The notes below the pieces were generated by a model. The model was given only the letters and a program-made list of their open reading frames with translations. It ran no database searches and had not been told where the DNA came from. A DNA stretch of 64,000 nucleotides, taken from assembly GCF_001500065.1 (NCBI RefSeq), contig NZ_LQIN01000004.1:1-64000 (forward strand), given 5' to 3'. This document shows, piece by piece, positions 44,667 to 53,347 of this stretch (position 1 is the stretch's first letter; each line of letters begins with the position of its first letter). Source of the DNA: Mycobacterium sp. IS-3022. Lineage in GTDB: Bacteria; Actinomycetota; Actinomycetes; Mycobacteriales; Mycobacteriaceae. A program made the position numbers and the translations under genes.

Positions 44667-46289
44667 ATGCGGCGCTGTCACGCGGCGTCAGTATCCTGCA
44701 CGTCAATGGCGCTTGATCGAACGCCCGGCACTGGTCGCGTCCGCCGAGGTTTGCGAAATGCACTGCGGGGGCGCCGCGATCCGGCGCCGATCGCCGGGCA
44801 GCGGCGGCGGTCTGCGGACGGAATGGGTGACGTGCACACCCGTAAGGTTATCGACCTCACGATCCGGCTCGCGGAGGTGATGCTGTCATCGGGGTCAGGA
44901 ACCGCCGACGTCGTGGCCACCGCGCAGGACGTGGCTCAGGCGTACCGACTGACCGACTGTGTCGTCGACATCTTCGTCACCACCGTGATCGTGTCGGCGT
45001 TGCCGACCGCCGACAGCCCGCCCGTCACCATCGTGCGAGCCGTGCACACCCGGTCGACCGACTACACCCGGCTCGGCGAACTCGACCGACTCATTCAGCG
45101 GATCACTTCCGGCGGTGTGACTGTCGACCAGGCCCACGAAGCCATGGACGAGCTCACCGAACGGCCGCACCCGTACCCCCGCTGGCTGGCGACAGCGGGA
45201 TGGGCCGGCTTCGCCCTCGGCATCGCCATGCTCCTCGGTGGCGGCTGGTTGACCTGCTTGCTGGCGGCCTTGACGTCGGCGGTCATCGACCAGGTGGGTC
45301 GGCAACTCAACCGCATCGGTACGCCGTTCTTCTTCCAGCACGTCACTGGTGCGGCGATCGCCACCTCGGTCGCGGTGGCGGCCTACCTCTATGCGGATCT
45401 GGGGCCCACCGCGCTGGTGGCCACCGGCATCGTGATGCTGTTGTCGGGGTTGACGTTGGTCGGTGCGATGCAGGACGCGGTAACGGGCTACATGCTGACC
45501 TCGCTCGCCCGGCTCGGCGAAGCGGTGTTGCTGACGTCCGGAATCGTCGTGGGCATCATCGCGGGCCTGCAGGTCGCCGAAATCGCAGGGATCTCGATAT
45601 CGCTGCACGTCGATGCGACCGAATCCTTCATCGCGCCGAGCGGAGCGTTGCCGATCTTTCTTGCGGTATTCGGCGCGGCGCTGGCGGGCGCATGCCTGAC
45701 CGTGGCGAGCTACGCGCCGCTGCGAGCCATCGCCACCGCCGCACTCGCGGCCGGCTTGGCCGAGGCCGTGCTGATCGCACTAAGCAATGCCGGATTCGGT
45801 CAGATTTTCGCCAGCGGAGTCGCCGCGGTCGGTGTGGGTCTGGTCGCCACGCTGATCTCGATTCGGCGGCAAGCACCCGCCTTGGTGACGGCCACCGCGG
45901 GCATCATGCCGATGCTGCCGGGCCTCGCGGTTTTCCGCGCGGTGTTCTCGTTCGCCGTCGACGGTGACGTCGACAACGGCCTGCGCCAGATGATGTCGGC
46001 GATCGCGATAGCGCTCGCCCTCGGCAGCGGTGTGGTGCTGGGGGAGTTCCTCGGCTCACCACTGCGCTATCGCGCCGGCCGGATCGGCGACTTTGTCCGC
46101 AAGGAAGGACCGCCCGGGCTCCGCCGGGCCGTTGGCCGCGTTGTTCGGCTACGGCCCGCCGAAAGACATCCGACGACCGCGGTGGCGAGGACGCGAAGCG
46201 TGGCGCTGGAACCGGCGCCGACCGAGGACCCCGAGGACGACAGCGACGACGCGCCCGACACGGACAACGACGAAGCCGACAAGCAGTGA
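44667..46289 (+). CDS. ThrE-family threonine/serine exporter
   Basis: This 540-residue membrane protein has a soluble N-terminal domain with IRLAEVMLSSGSGTADVVAT, TDCVVDIFVTTVIVSAL and the EAMDELTERPHPYPRW segment, the pattern of the ThrE N-terminal half. About ten hydrophobic segments follow from residue ~170. The last ~60 residues are acidic (EDPEDDSDDAPDTDNDEAD). It should export threonine, serine or small peptides by proton exchange, as in Corynebacterium ThrE and mycobacterial Rv3737. The start could also be ATG 44706, since the first codons are not conserved in character. Confidence 0.82.
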   Translation: MRRCHAASVSCTSMALDRTPGTGRVRRGLRNALRGRRDPAPIAGQRRRSADGMGDVHTRKVIDLTIRLAEVMLSSGSGTADVVATAQDVAQAYRLTDCVVDIFVTTVIVSALPTADSPPVTIVRAVHTRSTDYTRLGELDRLIQRITSGGVTVDQAHEAMDELTERPHPYPRWLATAGWAGFALGIAMLLGGGWLTCLLAALTSAVIDQVGRQLNRIGTPFFFQHVTGAAIATSVAVAAYLYADLGPTALVATGIVMLLSGLTLVGAMQDAVTGYMLTSLARLGEAVLLTSGIVVGIIAGLQVAEIAGISISLHVDATESFIAPSGALPIFLAVFGAALAGACLTVASYAPLRAIATAALAAGLAEAVLIALSNAGFGQIFASGVAAVGVGLVATLISIRRQAPALVTATAGIMPMLPGLAVFRAVFSFAVDGDVDNGLRQMMSAIAIALALGSGVVLGEFLGSPLRYRAGRIGDFVRKEGPPGLRRAVGRVVRLRPAERHPTTAVARTRSVALEPAPTEDPEDDSDDAPDTDNDEADKQ

Positions 46290-46371
46290 GCTTAAGGTGG
46301 CGTTTGGTCACCGCGGAAGAAGGTTATAAATTCTAAGTATCCGATTCGGTTTCAACGCTGGAGGCGTGCTC

Positions 46372-46704
46372 ATGAGCTTTCTCAAGACCGCTCTGCCTGC
46401 GGTAGCAGTCGCAGGCGGGTTGGCCGCAGGGGTTCTCGCCCTGGGTGCTCCGGCAAGCGCCCAGCCGCCGCCACCGCCCCCACCCGCGCCGCCAGCGCTG
46501 GCGGCAGAGGCGCCCCAGCCGGGGGCTCCGCGCCCGGCGCCGGTGCTCGGCGAACCGGTTCCGCCGTGGGCGCCGAAGAAACCCGCCGAGTTCTGGCTCG
46601 GGGAGCCCGTCGTGTGGTTCTCGGGCTGGGGCGGCCGTTGGGGTGTGTGGAAGAACGGTGCTTTCATCCACCTGTCGAAGAACGTCGTCACCGGTGGCGG
46701 CTGA
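46372..46704 (+). CDS. Secreted Pro/Ala-rich protein with Trp-rich C-terminus
   Basis: The ATG at 46372 is preceded by GGAGG at 46360-46364. The 110-residue product begins MSFLKTALPAVAVAGGLAAG with a signal peptide cut near ASA-QPPP. A Pro/Ala-rich stretch follows, then the C-terminal WLGEPVVWFSGWGGRWG and AFIHLSKNVVTGGG. The compact Trp-rich end could bind the cell wall or a partner, but no family is assigned. A nearby AT-rich stretch (46315-46345) looks like its promoter. Confidence 0.65.
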   Translation: MSFLKTALPAVAVAGGLAAGVLALGAPASAQPPPPPPPAPPALAAEAPQPGAPRPAPVLGEPVPPWAPKKPAEFWLGEPVVWFSGWGGRWGVWKNGAFIHLSKNVVTGGG

Positions 46705-46714
46705 CAGTCTCGGA

Positions 46715-47362
46715 TCAGCGTGAGGCGTCGAGGATCTTGATCGCGAAGATCAGTGAGTCGCCGGGCTGGATCCCAGCGGCAGGCTGACCTTCTGGGTAGC
46801 CATCGGCAGACGTCATCGCGACGGCGACCGTCGACCCGACCTTCTGTCCGGCGATAGCCTTCTGGAATCCCGGTACGACTCCGTCGAGCGGGAAGTCGAC
46901 CGGCATGCCGCGTTCGTAGCTGTCGTCGAACACGGACCCGTCGCGTCCGTTGACGCCCATGTAGCAGACGAAGACCGTGGCCGTGTCTGCGACGACCGGT
47001 CCGTCACCGGCCTGCAGCGTGTGCACCTGGGTCTCACTCACGCTGAACGGTGGCTCGACCTTGATGAGCGGTGCCGCCGTCGCGGTGGAACCGGTGACGG
47101 CGACGCTGCCGGTGTCGCCGTTGAACGTCCACTCGGGCGTGCCGCCGTCTTGCGGCGGAGCCGTCGGGCACGTTGCAGCGGCCGGGTCCGCCGTTTCGGT
47201 AACCGAGGGGATGAACTCGTCGGCGAGCGAGGAGGTGCTTGTCGATGATGTGGTGGTTGTCGATGAAGCTTCCGTGTCAGAGCCGCAGGCGGCGAGCGTC
47301 ATGGTCATGGACGCGGCACAGGCCGCGAGCGCCACGGAAGAAGACATACGAGAAAGGTTCAC
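46715..47362 (-). CDS. FKBP-type peptidyl-prolyl isomerase lipoprotein
   Basis: From GTG 47362 the product has 215 residues; 47371 and 47347 are alternative starts. A lipoprotein signal with lipobox LAAC gives an envelope-anchored protein. A Ser/Thr-rich linker and a beta-rich stretch (WTFNGDTGSVAVTGS) precede the FKBP domain: VADTATVFVCYMGVNGRDG, GSVFDDSYERG, FPLDGVVPGFQKAIAGQKVG, and AAGIQPGDSLIFAIKIL. These match the FKBP core including the DGVVPG loop. It should assist folding of secreted proteins outside the membrane. The C-terminus meets the upstream convergent gene after 10 bases. Confidence 0.85.
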   Translation of the reverse strand: MNLSRMSSSVALAACAASMTMTLAACGSDTEASSTTTTSSTSTSSLADEFIPSVTETADPAAATCPTAPPQDGGTPEWTFNGDTGSVAVTGSTATAAPLIKVEPPFSVSETQVHTLQAGDGPVVADTATVFVCYMGVNGRDGSVFDDSYERGMPVDFPLDGVVPGFQKAIAGQKVGSTVAVAMTSADGYPEGQPAAGIQPGDSLIFAIKILDASR

Positions 47363-47399
47363 GGCCGTCACGCTACCGACAGCCGCAACCGCGGCGCCG

Positions 47400-47828
47400 C
47401 TAGGTGCGCTTGAGCGCGAGTACCGGAATGGTGCGGATACCCGCGGTCTTCTTTTCGTAGTCGGCGAAACCGGGGTAGCGACGGGCTTGTTCACTGAAGA
47501 TGCGATCGCGGTCGGCGCCGAGGACCTCGGTGACGCTGACGGTATGGGTGTCGCTACCCAGTTCGACCTGTGCGGTGCCGGCCGCGGTGAGGTTGTAGTA
47601 CCACGCAGGGTTCGTTGGTGCTCCTGCCTTGGAGGCGAAGACATAGATGGTGTCAGGGTCGTCCTCGTCCGGCAGGTACATCATCGGCGTGACGCTCTGC
47701 TTGCCGGTTTTGCGGCCGGTGTGGTGGACGAGCACCATCGGAGCGCCCTCGAAGTTGCCGCCCACGCGACCGCCGTTGGCGCGGAACTCGTTGATTATCT
47801 GGGTATTCCAATCGTCAGGTGCGCTCAT
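47400..47828 (-). CDS. Deazaflavin (F420)-dependent nitroreductase/quinone reductase, Ddn family
   Basis: This 142-residue protein has the Ddn-type fold: NTQIINEFRANGGRVGG, HHTGRKTGKQSVTPMMYLP, VFASKAGAPTNPAWYYNL and ARRYPGFADYEKKTAGIRTI. The GRKTGKQSVTP segment is typical of F420-binding residues in this family. Such enzymes use F420H2 to reduce quinones and can activate nitroimidazole prodrugs in mycobacteria. Which activity this copy has is not shown by sequence. It stands near the FKBP lipoprotein, on the same strand. Confidence 0.87.
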   Translation of the reverse strand: MSAPDDWNTQIINEFRANGGRVGGNFEGAPMVLVHHTGRKTGKQSVTPMMYLPDEDDPDTIYVFASKAGAPTNPAWYYNLTAAGTAQVELGSDTHTVSVTEVLGADRDRIFSEQARRYPGFADYEKKTAGIRTIPVLALKRT

Positions 47829-47950
47829 CGTGGTGTTCTCCCATGCTCGGTGCTCAGATGATCGTGATGGGTGAGGTGGACCTCTGCCGACCCTACGACG
47901 ACATGTACTGCGGCTGAAGGAATTGGGAGCATCGAGCGACGGGAGAAGGA

Positions 47951-48235
47951 TCAGTTCAGCCGCTCGGTGAGGTGGACCTCGACCTCGTCACCGTCGTCCT
48001 TGTGGATTGCCCTGCGGGTGGCAGCAGTCACCGGAAGTTTGTGGGTTCCGTCACCCAGGGCCATGAACGCTCCGGTGAACGGCTGTCCGTCGACGGTGCC
48101 TGCGACTTTGACCAGACCTCGAGTACCGAAGATCTGCGCCGAGTCGGCAAGCTGCACACAGGTCCAGGTATCACCGGGGCGTGCCTTGCCCAGGCGAGCG
48201 GTGAATGTGATGTCCAATGGCCGTGCGTCCGCCAT
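47951..48235 (-). CDS. DUF1905 family protein
   Basis: This 94-residue protein has the DUF1905 pattern: PLDITFTARLGKAR, TWTCVQLADSAQIF, GLVKVAGTVDGQPFTGAFMA, HKLPVTAATRRAIHKDDGDE and VEVHLTERLN. The fold is a small beta-barrel also found fused to YdeI domains. It is compact with no signal peptide. It lies between the VOC and Ddn genes, all on the minus strand, possibly one transcript. Function unknown. Confidence 0.75.
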   Translation of the reverse strand: MADARPLDITFTARLGKARPGDTWTCVQLADSAQIFGTRGLVKVAGTVDGQPFTGAFMALGDGTHKLPVTAATRRAIHKDDGDEVEVHLTERLN

Positions 48236-48273
48236 GATCGTTGTCCTCCTTGCTGATACGCCGAGCCGGTTGG

Positions 48274-48657
48274 TCAGCGCGAGTCGAGCTCATCGGTGTC
48301 CTCCAGGTAGACCAAGCCGTTGCCATCGGGGTCGGCGAAGGAGAACATCGCCGGTATTCCCTCCATCAGGACCAGCGTTTCGTTGTGCAGGGTGACCCCC
48401 GACTTGCGGATCGTGTCGTGGGCTCGTTGCGCATCAGTGGTGCCCAACCGGATCGCGACCGGGATCTCGCTGTCGGGCGGAAGAAGAACCAGCGAAACGC
48501 CCGAGCCCGGCGGCGCGACCTCGATCAGTCGCGCCCCCGGCCAGACTTCCACGTCGGTGCGGAGTTCGAGCCCGAGCACCTCCGTGTAGAACTTCAGCGC
48601 TGCGTCCTGGTCTGACACCGGAACCGACACGCTCAGCACTCTCGTTGTCATCGTCAT
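48274..48657 (-). CDS. VOC/glyoxalase family protein
   Basis: This 127-residue protein (ATG 48657 or 48651) starts MTMTTRVLSVSVPVSDQDAA and shows LKFYTEVLGLELRTD, followed by a second half with DTIRKSGVTLHNE and PAMFSFADPDGNGLVYLED. One metal-type Glu lies in the last motif. The pattern fits glyoxalase/dioxygenase superfamily proteins with unassigned substrate. It is 38 bases upstream of the DUF1905 gene on the same strand. Confidence 0.8.
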   Translation of the reverse strand: MTMTTRVLSVSVPVSDQDAALKFYTEVLGLELRTDVEVWPGARLIEVAPPGSGVSLVLLPPDSEIPVAIRLGTTDAQRAHDTIRKSGVTLHNETLVLMEGIPAMFSFADPDGNGLVYLEDTDELDSR

Positions 48658-48853
48658 ACTCAGTAAGACTCCGCCACAGGACGAAAATCATCGCCTTGCC
48701 GGCAAGTCGCCCGCAGGCCGGCACGCGATACGCCGTCGTGGTCCAATCGATGAACACTCCATGATCGCAATTGCTCGCGGCCCAGGCGCGTGTTGCGAGA
48801 GACAGATGATCTGAGAAGTGTTGCTTCGCAGCCCGGTTGTTAGCGTTGCGCTT

Positions 48854-49477
48854 ATGGGAGGAGAGCAGCTCCAGCGCTGGAATCACAACATTCACTACCA
48901 CCAGCTCGTACTCGATGCAGTGCCTGTTGACGCTCGTTCCGCGCTCGACGTGGGGACGGGGAACGGTTTGCTCGCCGCCGATCTACGTCAGAGAGTCCCC
49001 GAGGTCGTGGCGATCGACGTGGATGATGACGTGTTGGAAGCCGCGCGCGGGGAAGTCGACGGTGTCGACTGGATTCTCGGTGATGTGGTGACTTACCGAT
49101 TTCAGCGGACTTTCGACGTGGTCGCATCCGTCGCAGCGTTGCATCACCTGCCTGATCTCAGGGCCGCTCTTCGGCGTTTCGCGGAATTGACCTCACCGGG
49201 CGGTGTTCTGGTTGTGGTCGGCCTGGCACGGTCGACACGTCCGCGGGAGTTCGCCGTCGACGTGCTCGGCGTGGTCCAGCACCGGTGGCTGTCGTTGCGT
49301 CGAGGCCATTGGGAGCACACCGCCCCGACCGTATGGCCGCCGGCACACTCGTATTCGGAGGTTCGTCAGTGCGCGGAAGAGGAGCTTCCCGGTGTGCAAT
49401 GGCGACGGCTGCCGATGTTCCGCTATGCGTTGACCTGGCGAAAGCTCCCGATCGGCCGGACCGTAGCGCCGGGATAG
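48854..49477 (+). CDS. Class I SAM-dependent methyltransferase
   Basis: From ATG 48854 (MGGEQLQRWNHNIHYHQLVL) the protein has 207 residues. Motif I is ALDVGTGNGLLAADL, followed by AIDVDDDVLEAAR, ILGDVVTYRFQRTFDVVASV and LTSPGGVLVVVGLARS. It fits a general class I methyltransferase. It stands alone; the 196-base region to its left shows no gene. The C-terminus (RLPMFRYALTWRKLP) is Trp/Arg-rich. The substrate is not known. Confidence 0.8.
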   Translation: MGGEQLQRWNHNIHYHQLVLDAVPVDARSALDVGTGNGLLAADLRQRVPEVVAIDVDDDVLEAARGEVDGVDWILGDVVTYRFQRTFDVVASVAALHHLPDLRAALRRFAELTSPGGVLVVVGLARSTRPREFAVDVLGVVQHRWLSLRRGHWEHTAPTVWPPAHSYSEVRQCAEEELPGVQWRRLPMFRYALTWRKLPIGRTVAPG

Positions 49478-49557
49478 TCGCGAAGTGGCGCTCCCGAGCA
49501 CTTCATGCAGCGTCGGGGGATTGGTGTGCTCGAAGAAAAGCGGAAGGAATCATCTCG

Positions 49558-50124
49558 TTAGACGTGTTTCGCCCCGTAGCGCAGCAGGACGGTGCCACAC
49601 GGGAAGGTACGGTTTTCCAACAGCCGCAGCGAGATCCATGACGGCAGGGTCGGGAAGAACCGGATGCCGCCGCCCACGGCGGTTGGCGCAACCACGATCC
49701 GGTACTCGTCCACCAGCCCGGCCTGCACGATCGGTGCGGCCAGCGTCGCGCCGGCCACCTCCAGCTGGCCACCGGTTTCGGCTTTCAGCTTCGTCACCAC
49801 CTCGACCGGGTCACCGCGTTCCAGGCGGGAGTTCCAGTCGACGGACTCCAGGGTGCGCGAGAACACGACCTTGGGCATGTCGCGCCAAATGCGGGCGAAG
49901 TCGACGATCAGAGGAGTGGCGTCCGGGTCCTGGTCGGCGGTCGGCCAGTACGCGGACATCAGGTCGTAGAGCCGCCGGCCATAGAGCGCCAGGGCGGTCT
50001 CGCGTTCGAAGTCGTTCCAGTACTGGTGCAGTTCTTCGCTCGGATCACTCCAGTCGATGTTGCCTTGTGCGTCCGCGATATACCCGTCCACCGACACGTT
50101 GAAGCCATAAATGAGTCTGCCCAT
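49558..50124 (-). CDS. RibD/dihydrofolate reductase-fold family protein
   Basis: From ATG 50124 (MGRLIYGFNVSVDGYIAD) the protein has 188 residues. SVDGYIADAQGNIDW, ALYGRRLYDLMSAYWP, KVVFSRTLESVDWNSRL, EVAGATLAAPIVQAGLVDEYR and VVAPTAVGGGIRFFP are the blocks of the RibD_C/DHFR-like family in actinobacteria. Such proteins usually bind NADPH, sometimes F420, but the substrates are mostly unknown. In-frame codons upstream to 50175 lie in a region without a ribosome site. Confidence 0.82.
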   Translation of the reverse strand: MGRLIYGFNVSVDGYIADAQGNIDWSDPSEELHQYWNDFERETALALYGRRLYDLMSAYWPTADQDPDATPLIVDFARIWRDMPKVVFSRTLESVDWNSRLERGDPVEVVTKLKAETGGQLEVAGATLAAPIVQAGLVDEYRIVVAPTAVGGGIRFFPTLPSWISLRLLENRTFPCGTVLLRYGAKHV

Positions 50125-50288
50125 GCAGATAAGACTGCACCGGGGCGCAGGACTCATCGCGCCGCGGGGTGACACGAGGAATTGACGAATCCCGTGAATG
50201 GGCGAGCCTCAGGCGGTGTCCTTCGTAGTTTGCCTTCGCCCCAAATTGGTGCACTGAGGGACTGTGCCTGCGACTTAGCCTTGGGATC

Positions 50289-50945
50289 ATGGGGGAGAGC
50301 ACAGCCGACGAATCATTGCAGCGGGCTTACGAAGCGATGATTTCCGCCGATGTCGGCCCATTCCTGCGAGCGCGCGGCTTCGACGTATCCGGCTCCAGCT
50401 TCGAGCGGGAACGAGGACCGCTGTATGACATGATCAACTTTCAGCCCGACTGGCATAACGGCACCATGACCTGGCATGGATTCTTCATCAATGTGGGCAT
50501 CGGGTCGGCTGAGGTCGACGCCGCCTGTCCCGGATACGAGCGGGTGCGGCATCCCCTCAAAGGTTCACTACTGCAACGTCGTTGGGAACATCTGGTACCC
50601 GATCTGCCGTACGAGGTGCGGTTCGACAATCACACCGACATGCGGCAGTTCGCCGCCGCGCTGTGCGATGGCCTCGATCTGGTGCTCGCTGAGATGGAAC
50701 GGATAAGCACGACTGAGCAGTTGGTGCGGTATGCAGTGGACAACAACTTGCTGATCGAATACGACAAGACCTGCCGATACCTGGCCGCAATCGACGATAT
50801 CGACACGCTGATGGAGTACGTCACGACGTTGCACAATTGCTTCGGGCGTCAAGACCGTTGGTCGATCTTCGACCGGAGCATCAGCACGGCTGTTGGGCGC
50901 TGGGCGCAGGTGTTACGGGAGCGAGGAGTGCTTGACCCGAACTGA
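50289..50945 (+). CDS. DUF4304-like hypothetical protein
   Basis: This 218-residue protein begins MGESTADESLQRAYEAMISA and shows VGPFLRARGFDVSGSSFERE, FFINVGIGS, RWEHLVPDLP and DMRQFAAALCDGLDLVLAEM, a pattern shared with DUF4304-type proteins. These often sit next to mobile or immunity genes and have no known activity. No signal peptide or membrane segment is present. It borders the toxin-antitoxin cluster. The 293-base region that follows, up to 51238, holds the promoter of the first MazEF-type module. Confidence 0.65.
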   Translation: MGESTADESLQRAYEAMISADVGPFLRARGFDVSGSSFERERGPLYDMINFQPDWHNGTMTWHGFFINVGIGSAEVDAACPGYERVRHPLKGSLLQRRWEHLVPDLPYEVRFDNHTDMRQFAAALCDGLDLVLAEMERISTTEQLVRYAVDNNLLIEYDKTCRYLAAIDDIDTLMEYVTTLHNCFGRQDRWSIFDRSISTAVGRWAQVLRERGVLDPN

Positions 50946-51238
50946 ATACTCTTGTTCCACAAGACGAGATGATTCGCTGTTACCGGCCATGTTCGATTTC
51001 GCCGCACTCCTGGCCATTCGAGCTGGAACAGAAGCGCGTCGAGGAAGGGCCGTGCCTTGAGCTTCATAGTGGAGACGGGTGACCTATGGCTGGGACGATC
51101 CCGATGGACGTGTTTGTTCGCTGCATGACTACTCGGGCTGTCGCTGGTTAGACGCTACCCGCGGGGCGCCGCTGCTCTGGGAGACGCCGCTCATGCCGCT
51201 GTAGGAAATGTCTTACAAAACGTCGTACAATGCTTGGT

Positions 51239-51472
51239 ATGGCTGACACGATTACCTTCCGGCCGGACGAAGACACTGCGAAGGCGCTCGAAGTTTTGAC
51301 CAAAGATGGCGCGGCTGTGTCCGCAGTCGTCCGATCTGCTCTTATCGATGCCGCACGGCGGAAGGCCAGTGCGGCGATCCGCGCTGAGGCGGAAAGGCTG
51401 GCCGCCGACGAGTCGGACCGCGCCGAGGCCATGCAGGTGCTGCGCGATATGGAAACGCTGCGTGCGTGGTGA
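51239..51472 (+). CDS. MazE-like antitoxin, module 1
   Basis: From ATG 51239 the 77-residue product starts MADTITFRPDEDTAKALEVL, a ribbon-helix-helix style N-terminus, with SAVVRSALIDAARRK as the helix and a charged coiled region to the end. A TACAAT box at 51226-51231 lies 7 bases before the start, so the message is probably leaderless or nearly so. The last 11 bases overlap the start of the toxin gene, which is on the same strand. Its role is to bind and block the partner ribonuclease; inferred from arrangement. Confidence 0.8.
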   Translation: MADTITFRPDEDTAKALEVLTKDGAAVSAVVRSALIDAARRKASAAIRAEAERLAADESDRAEAMQVLRDMETLRAW

Positions 51473-51773
51473 GGTCTTCCAGCTGCATGCCCCGCGGGGG
51501 AGCCGCGGTCACGAGCAGTCCGGTTCCCGCTACGCCGTCGTTGTCCAGTCAGACCAACTGCCTCTGTCGACCTGGTTGGTTGCGCCAACGTCTATGTCGG
51601 CTCGTGCCGCTAGCTTTCGTCCCGAGGTTGAAATCGGCGGCGTGAAGACTCGAGTGCTTGCCGAGCAGGCCGCGGCGGTCCACCCGGGCCGTCTCGGCAA
51701 GAGCGTCGGGTTCCTGAGCTTCGACGAGATGCGCCGCGTTGACGCGGCACTGCGCATCGTTCTGGATCTGTAA
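51462..51773 (+). CDS. MazF-like endoribonuclease toxin, module 1
   Basis: The GTG at 51462 overlaps the antitoxin end by 11 bases and gives 103 residues: RGEVFQLHAPRGSRGHEQSG, RYAVVVQSDQLPLSTWLVAP, RVLAEQAAAVHPGRLGKS and VGFLSFDEMRRVDAALRIVL. This is the MazF/PemK beta-barrel with the usual Arg and Thr/Ser catalytic neighbourhood (RGSRGHEQSG, APTSMSARAA). It should cut mRNA or tRNA at specific short sites. The gene is intact. Confidence 0.85.
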   Translation: MRGEVFQLHAPRGSRGHEQSGSRYAVVVQSDQLPLSTWLVAPTSMSARAASFRPEVEIGGVKTRVLAEQAAAVHPGRLGKSVGFLSFDEMRRVDAALRIVLDL

Positions 51774-52053
51774 GCGCTGCACCGTCACATCATCATCAGG
51801 TGAAGACAATTGGGGTGCAGTGCAATACGGCGCACTTTATCGGTAATCCGCCATACTCGATTCCGTCGTATTCCGCCAGGTCGCATGTGGTGCGTCAGGT
51901 CCGAACCCCTTCACCAGGCTCATGCCGACGACCATCTTCAGGTAGCTCAGGCGAACCGACGACCCGCAGCCATGGCTTTGGAATGTCTGTTTGCTGACCC
52001 GGTCGATCTGTTATCCGGCTGCACAGATTCTTCGTTACATGGAACATGGCGGC

Positions 52054-52260
52054 ATGGCAGTGAGAGAAAGAGTCGCAGAATACCGACGGCGAATGCGGGA
52101 GCGGGGCCTGCGACCGCTGCAGGTCTGGGCGCCTGACATGCGCACTGAGAGTTTCGCCGCCGAGGCGCACCGCCAGGCTTCGTTGGTCGCGCGAGCGGAC
52201 GAAAGCACCGACGACCAGGACTTCATCGAGGCCATCTCGACGCCATGGGATGAGGAGTGA
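52054..52260 (+). CDS. Antitoxin (MazE/DUF3018 type), module 2
   Basis: From ATG 52054 the 68-residue protein reads [20 protein letters not shown] then [20 protein letters not shown] and [20 protein letters not shown] with an acidic end. The [20 protein letters not shown] pattern is the DUF3018 antitoxin signature. Its stop overlaps the downstream toxin start (GTGA). ATG 52039 is an alternative start. The preceding 280 bases, back to the stop of module 1, contain no gene. Confidence 0.83.
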   Translation: MAVRERVAEYRRRMRERGLRPLQVWAPDMRTESFAAEAHRQASLVARADESTDDQDFIEAISTPWDEE

Positions 52261-52589
52261 ACAGAGGGGAGATCTGGTCCGTAGCCGGAGGCGCCTACGG
52301 GACCAAACCGAGTCCCGCGGTGATTGTTCAGGACGATCTCTTCGACGCCACGAGTTCAGTAACTGTTGCTCCCATGTCCAGCACGCTGTTAGATGCGCCG
52401 TTGATGCGCATTCGGATAGCCGGCGGAGACGGGCGCTTATCCGGACTTGATCACGACAGTGACGTGATGATCGACAAGCTCACTACCGTCAAAAGGTCGA
52501 ACGTCCACACCCGAGTCGGTCGGCTGACAGCGGAGCAAGTCATCGAGGTCGAGCGAGCGATGATGGCATTCCTTGGCCTTGCTCGATAG
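52257..52589 (+). CDS. MazF-like endoribonuclease toxin, module 2
   Basis: The GTG start overlaps the antitoxin stop (GTGA). The 110-residue product reads [60 protein letters not shown] and [20 protein letters not shown]. These are the MazF core with RGEIW and the KxTT segment. It is separate from module 1 and only 30-40% alike by eye, so the two pairs are not a recent duplication. RNA specificity unknown. Confidence 0.87.
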   Translation: MNRGEIWSVAGGAYGTKPSPAVIVQDDLFDATSSVTVAPMSSTLLDAPLMRIRIAGGDGRLSGLDHDSDVMIDKLTTVKRSNVHTRVGRLTAEQVIEVERAMMAFLGLAR

Positions 52590-53044
52590 GTGAGAACCGT
52601 TGGGCGGCATCGCAATATGCGCTTTCCTACTTGACATAATGTGGCTTATCGGCATAAAAGGGAAGTGAGTTGCGCCTAATGAAAGTAATCACGCGCCGCG
52701 ACGATTGGCCGATCTAGGCATGTCGCGACCGTAATTCTGCATCCTGACTTCCCGACGAGTTGGTCGTACCGCTGGCGCAAAGGCATTACACGTTTCAGGT
52801 GGTAGGTGAAACCATCCGGATGCCCAGGCGACCGGTCCTTGTAATCGGTGGTCGATCGACCACCCACCTTCTCGGCCCTCCCCGTACGTCACCCGTAATA
52901 CGTCACTGTGACGAATTACCCTGTGCTGCAAGGCTACTGGTGGGTACAACAGATTGGTGCGGCTGAGGTCGCCGTTGGGAGCACACGACCTACTTCAACA
53001 GGAGGCTCGTGAGATTGGCGCCCTGGGTCGTCCGGTGTGCACGG
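52590..53044. other. Gene-free region with one 37-bp repeat copy
   Basis: This 455-base gap between toxin-antitoxin modules 2 and 3 carries repeat copy A (52897-52933). The frames in it are short, without ribosome sites or recognisable products. Composition is less GC-rich than the neighbouring genes in parts (52610-52700). No hairpin with a T-run is clear. Confidence 0.6.
52897..52933 (+). repeat. 37-bp intergenic repeat, copy A
   Basis: The copy begins AATACGTCACTGTGACGAAT and ends CTGCAAGG. It matches copy B at 32 of 37 and copy C at 29 of 37 positions without gaps and in the same orientation. It contains the 11-base dyad GTCACTGTGAC. Confidence 0.8.
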
Positions 53045-53347
53045 CTACGAGATCAGTGCCGCCACAATCGATGTTGCCTCGTCGAGGGCGACTGCTCCGA
53101 CGGTACCGATCGGTTCGCCGAGCGCCGAACCCGGTAACCAATGAACGAGTTCGGGGAGAAGCGTGCCTTCGGGCTGATCGATGGGGACAACCATGGCTAT
53201 GGCGTCGGCTGGGATGGGGCCGGGGATGAAGGGGCACGTGATGAGACGGCCGGTACCAGCAGCGAGGTGGATCGAGTTGGAGAGCACCACCACGTATAGA
53301 TCGCGGCTGCTGTCCTCGCGTGGTGCGATGTCGCCGGGAGCGATCAC
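53045..53347 (-). CDS. MazF/CcdB-like toxin, module 3
   Basis: The GTG at 53347 overlaps the antitoxin stop by four bases. The 100-residue protein reads VIAPGDIAPREDSSRDLYVV, VLSNSIHLAAGTGRLITCPF, IPADAIAMVVPIDQPEGTLL and IGTVGAVALDEATSIVAALI. The SH3-like barrel segments and the conserved Arg/Ser-containing turn suit the MazF-like or CcdB-like toxin group of mycobacteria. It differs strongly from the toxins in modules 1 and 2 and is encoded on the opposite strand. Confidence 0.72.
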   Translation of the reverse strand: MIAPGDIAPREDSSRDLYVVVLSNSIHLAAGTGRLITCPFIPGPIPADAIAMVVPIDQPEGTLLPELVHWLPGSALGEPIGTVGAVALDEATSIVAALIS